Shown: piece by piece, positions 62,195 through 64,000 of the stretch
How the letters are laid out: each line of letters begins with the position of its first letter
How positions within the stretch are numbered: the first letter of the stretch is position 1
Assembly (NCBI RefSeq): GCF_001411555.2
Contig: NC_049904.1
Coordinates: forward strand, 27,603,370-27,667,369
Reading direction: 5' to 3'
From: Juglans regia
Lineage: Eukaryota; Streptophyta; Magnoliopsida; Fagales; Juglandaceae
Length of the DNA: 64,000 nucleotides
Position numbers and translations under genes: made by a program
The notes under the pieces: generated by a model
What the model saw: the letters and a program-made list of their open reading frames with translations, nothing else
What the model was told of the DNA's origin: nothing
Database searches by the model: none

Positions 62195-62345
62195 TTCAAT
62201 CTATTTCACCTCATTATTACGACTTTTCTAAGTTTCCATATAAAATATAATAAATAATTCTATTTTTTCAAATTTCAAAACAATAATAATATTAAAAAAT
62301 ATTATTACAATATTATTATAATATTTTATTCAACTTATCTAAAAT
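62195..62345. mobile_element. MITE-like repeat, family A
   Basis: It carries CACCTCATTATTACGACTTTT, CCATATAAAATATAATAAATAATTC, AATAATAATATTAAAAAATATTATT and TTTTATTCAACTTATC, in the same order and strand as the copy at 32829. It ends directly before the probable solo LTR. Confidence 0.55.
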
Positions 62346-62351
62346 CATTTC

Positions 62352-62994
62352 TGTAAAGGGAATAATCTCCCGAGGCCGGGCCTAGGTCCAAGAATAAGGC
62401 CTAGGCTGGGCCAAGCTAGCCCAAAAAGTCCAAAAAAGAGAAGTAATCGGACAGAGTACACTGACAAGAGGATGATTACTGGCTGACAATCAGGGACATC
62501 CCTAACCACGAATCCTGGGGCCCAGACTAGTCAGAGAGGTGGACGTGCTTGATCGAGACCACACCGCATTAATAGAACAAAGGAGATCACGTCAAAAAAG
62601 GGAGTCACGTCGCATTTAATGAATCCTGAGACTCGGCACGCCACGACATGCCTCATGTGATGTCAGAGACAATCGTAATTAGGTATAACTAGTTCGAGGA
62701 ATAGCAGGTAAGTAGTAGGGACACCCGACTCCGTACGGAACGACATGCCCACTACCCCCACCACAAGAGCCAACCAGCCAAGTATAAATACCACATCCCA
62801 AGGGGGTTCACACTATTGAATACTTCTACTATCTTCTTCCTTGATTGATTATTTATCTCTTCCCCTCCTATACTTAAACTAACTTAAACATTGGAAGTAC
62901 CACGACCCTTGAGCCTCCCATTCTTTATCTCAATAGGAACCAAATCCGAGTCCAACAACATAGAATTGCCCAAGCCGCAAAACGCAACATCAAC
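62352..62994. mobile_element. Probable solo LTR
   Basis: It opens TGTAAAGGGAATAATCTCCCGAGGC and closes near GCAACATCAACA. It is far more GC-rich than its surroundings. It contains a TATA-like AAGTATAAATACC at about 62780-62792, with a pyrimidine-rich leader after it, as in LTR promoters. Flanks read ATTTC on the left and ATTTG on the right, a near-match to a 5-bp target duplication. No internal retroelement region follows. Confidence 0.5.
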
Positions 62995-64000
62995 AATTTG
63001 ATCTCGTCATCATAAATGGTTACCGATAACATAACTTTGGATACTAGGCAGAGTCTGATTGTCTAACATGAAAAGGACTTTATGTCATTGTCTTTTTTTT
63101 TTAAGTTTTTCTTTATTTTTTTTGTAATAAATGTTGTCCACTATGTATAGTGTACATACGCAGGTTTGATAACACTGTCAAACAAACGTGGATAAATAAA
63201 GACAGAATATCTTTTTACTCAAAATTTTAAACTGATTGGAAGAATGTGAGATTCAAACTCAAGATCTAGATTTTAATTCTATATGAAAATATCACTTGTT
63301 TCAAAAACATAAGCTTATAGGATAAATTAAATTTAATTATTTATATTATATCAAATAATAGTTTCTTTATATTTCTGCTTGAAGTGACCGTTTATCTATG
63401 GTTGAGAACGGTATTTCATTCAAAAAAATAGTAATATTATACACTACATTCACATCTCACTTTCTTTTCACTATATAAAATATGGCAATAAATTAAAAGT
63501 AAAATAATAGTGTGGATGACCATAGGAATAAACATGAGAGTTAGGAAGTACGTTTTATATGATAATTGGTATGCTTTGATGACTAATTAAAGAGTAGGAC
63601 TGAGAATATAGCCAGAAGTCTCACCCGAAGAGCAACATGTGAAAGGATTGTTTTTCTATCAATAAAACAAACGCATTAGAAGGGTTAGAATTGTCTTAAA
63701 TCTATTGATTAGCCCTAAAAACCTAACGTGGGCAGCAAACCATATAAGAATTTATTTAAGGTTGACAATTTTTGAGACGATAGACACACAACTCGAATCT
63801 TAATAAAATTCATGGGTCATGATCAATGGGTATTATTCGTTTGATTTAACGCATAAGATCTAAATTCAAATTAATATGATTAAACTCGACATACGATATT
63901 TAAAACAGATAACATTTGTCAAAATTCTTAGACCTAATACAAAATTAGTAACAAATGGAGATTGAAATGCCTAATACATATTCAAAATTTAATCAATATC

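Larger units (their letters stand above)
60429..64000. other. Intergenic region upstream of the CPK gene, no supported gene
   Basis: The CPK promoter and leader lie at about 60429-60900 on the minus strand. From 60900 to 62190 the sequence is AT-rich, with an A-rich direct repeat AAAGATATTTTCTTAATTG around 60977-61060. A MITE and a probable solo LTR (listed) follow. From 63010 to 64000 it is AT-rich and featureless. Confidence 0.5.

Overview
This window is nuclear DNA from a dicot plant. The genes carry many introns with GT-AG borders, the spacers are AT-rich, and there are many miniature transposons plus an LTR retrotransposon. Protein similarity recalled from family knowledge suggests a woody eudicot, perhaps Fagales/Juglandaceae, but I cannot prove that from the sequence. 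Five genes look intact: a chloroplast ATP synthase gamma chain (3412-4536, minus), a zeta-class glutathione S-transferase (10333-15691, plus, ten coding exons), a single-repeat R3-MYB of the CPC/TRY/ETC type (37504-37989, plus), a peroxidase 42-like class III peroxidase (50585-52291, plus) and a CPK29-like calcium-dependent protein kinase (56703-60428, minus, eight coding exons).

The centre (about 16-36 kb) is a block of gene decay. A PPR-protein remnant (16.1-17.0 kb) lies beside an 18-kb minus-strand pseudogene of a plant GON4-like nuclear protein (17387-35072). That pseudogene still shows eight recognisable exons with mostly canonical splice sites, but it has three in-frame stops, two frameshifts and an apparent internal deletion. 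An 8.26-kb chromodomain-type Ty3/gypsy retrotransposon (20211-28474) also sits inside its seventh exon, with perfect 5-bp target duplications. The element is itself dead: it has several stops, frameshifts, an altered protease catalytic residue and an integrase deletion. Its leader carries a 132-bp inverted repeat with only two mismatches. An antisense LINE remnant lies in the intron between exons 3 and 4 of the same pseudogene.

From 38 to 49.5 kb there are no intact genes. I see a diverged tandem segmental duplication, one copy of which carries a clean 503-bp hAT-type element with an 8-bp target duplication. There are also several MITEs, a short telomere-like tract, a two-exon fragment of a DUF1338/2-oxoadipate dioxygenase gene, and a one-exon fragment of a CGR2/3-like gene.

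The intact genes do not form a pathway. They are independent plant housekeeping, regulatory and signalling genes: photosynthetic ATP synthesis, tyrosine catabolism, epidermal cell fate, cell-wall/H2O2 metabolism and Ca2+ signalling. I found no convincing new multi-gene system. The most notable items are the layered destruction of the GON4-like gene, the retroelement's long foldback leader, and an overlapping seven-codon uORF created by splicing at the GST start codon.
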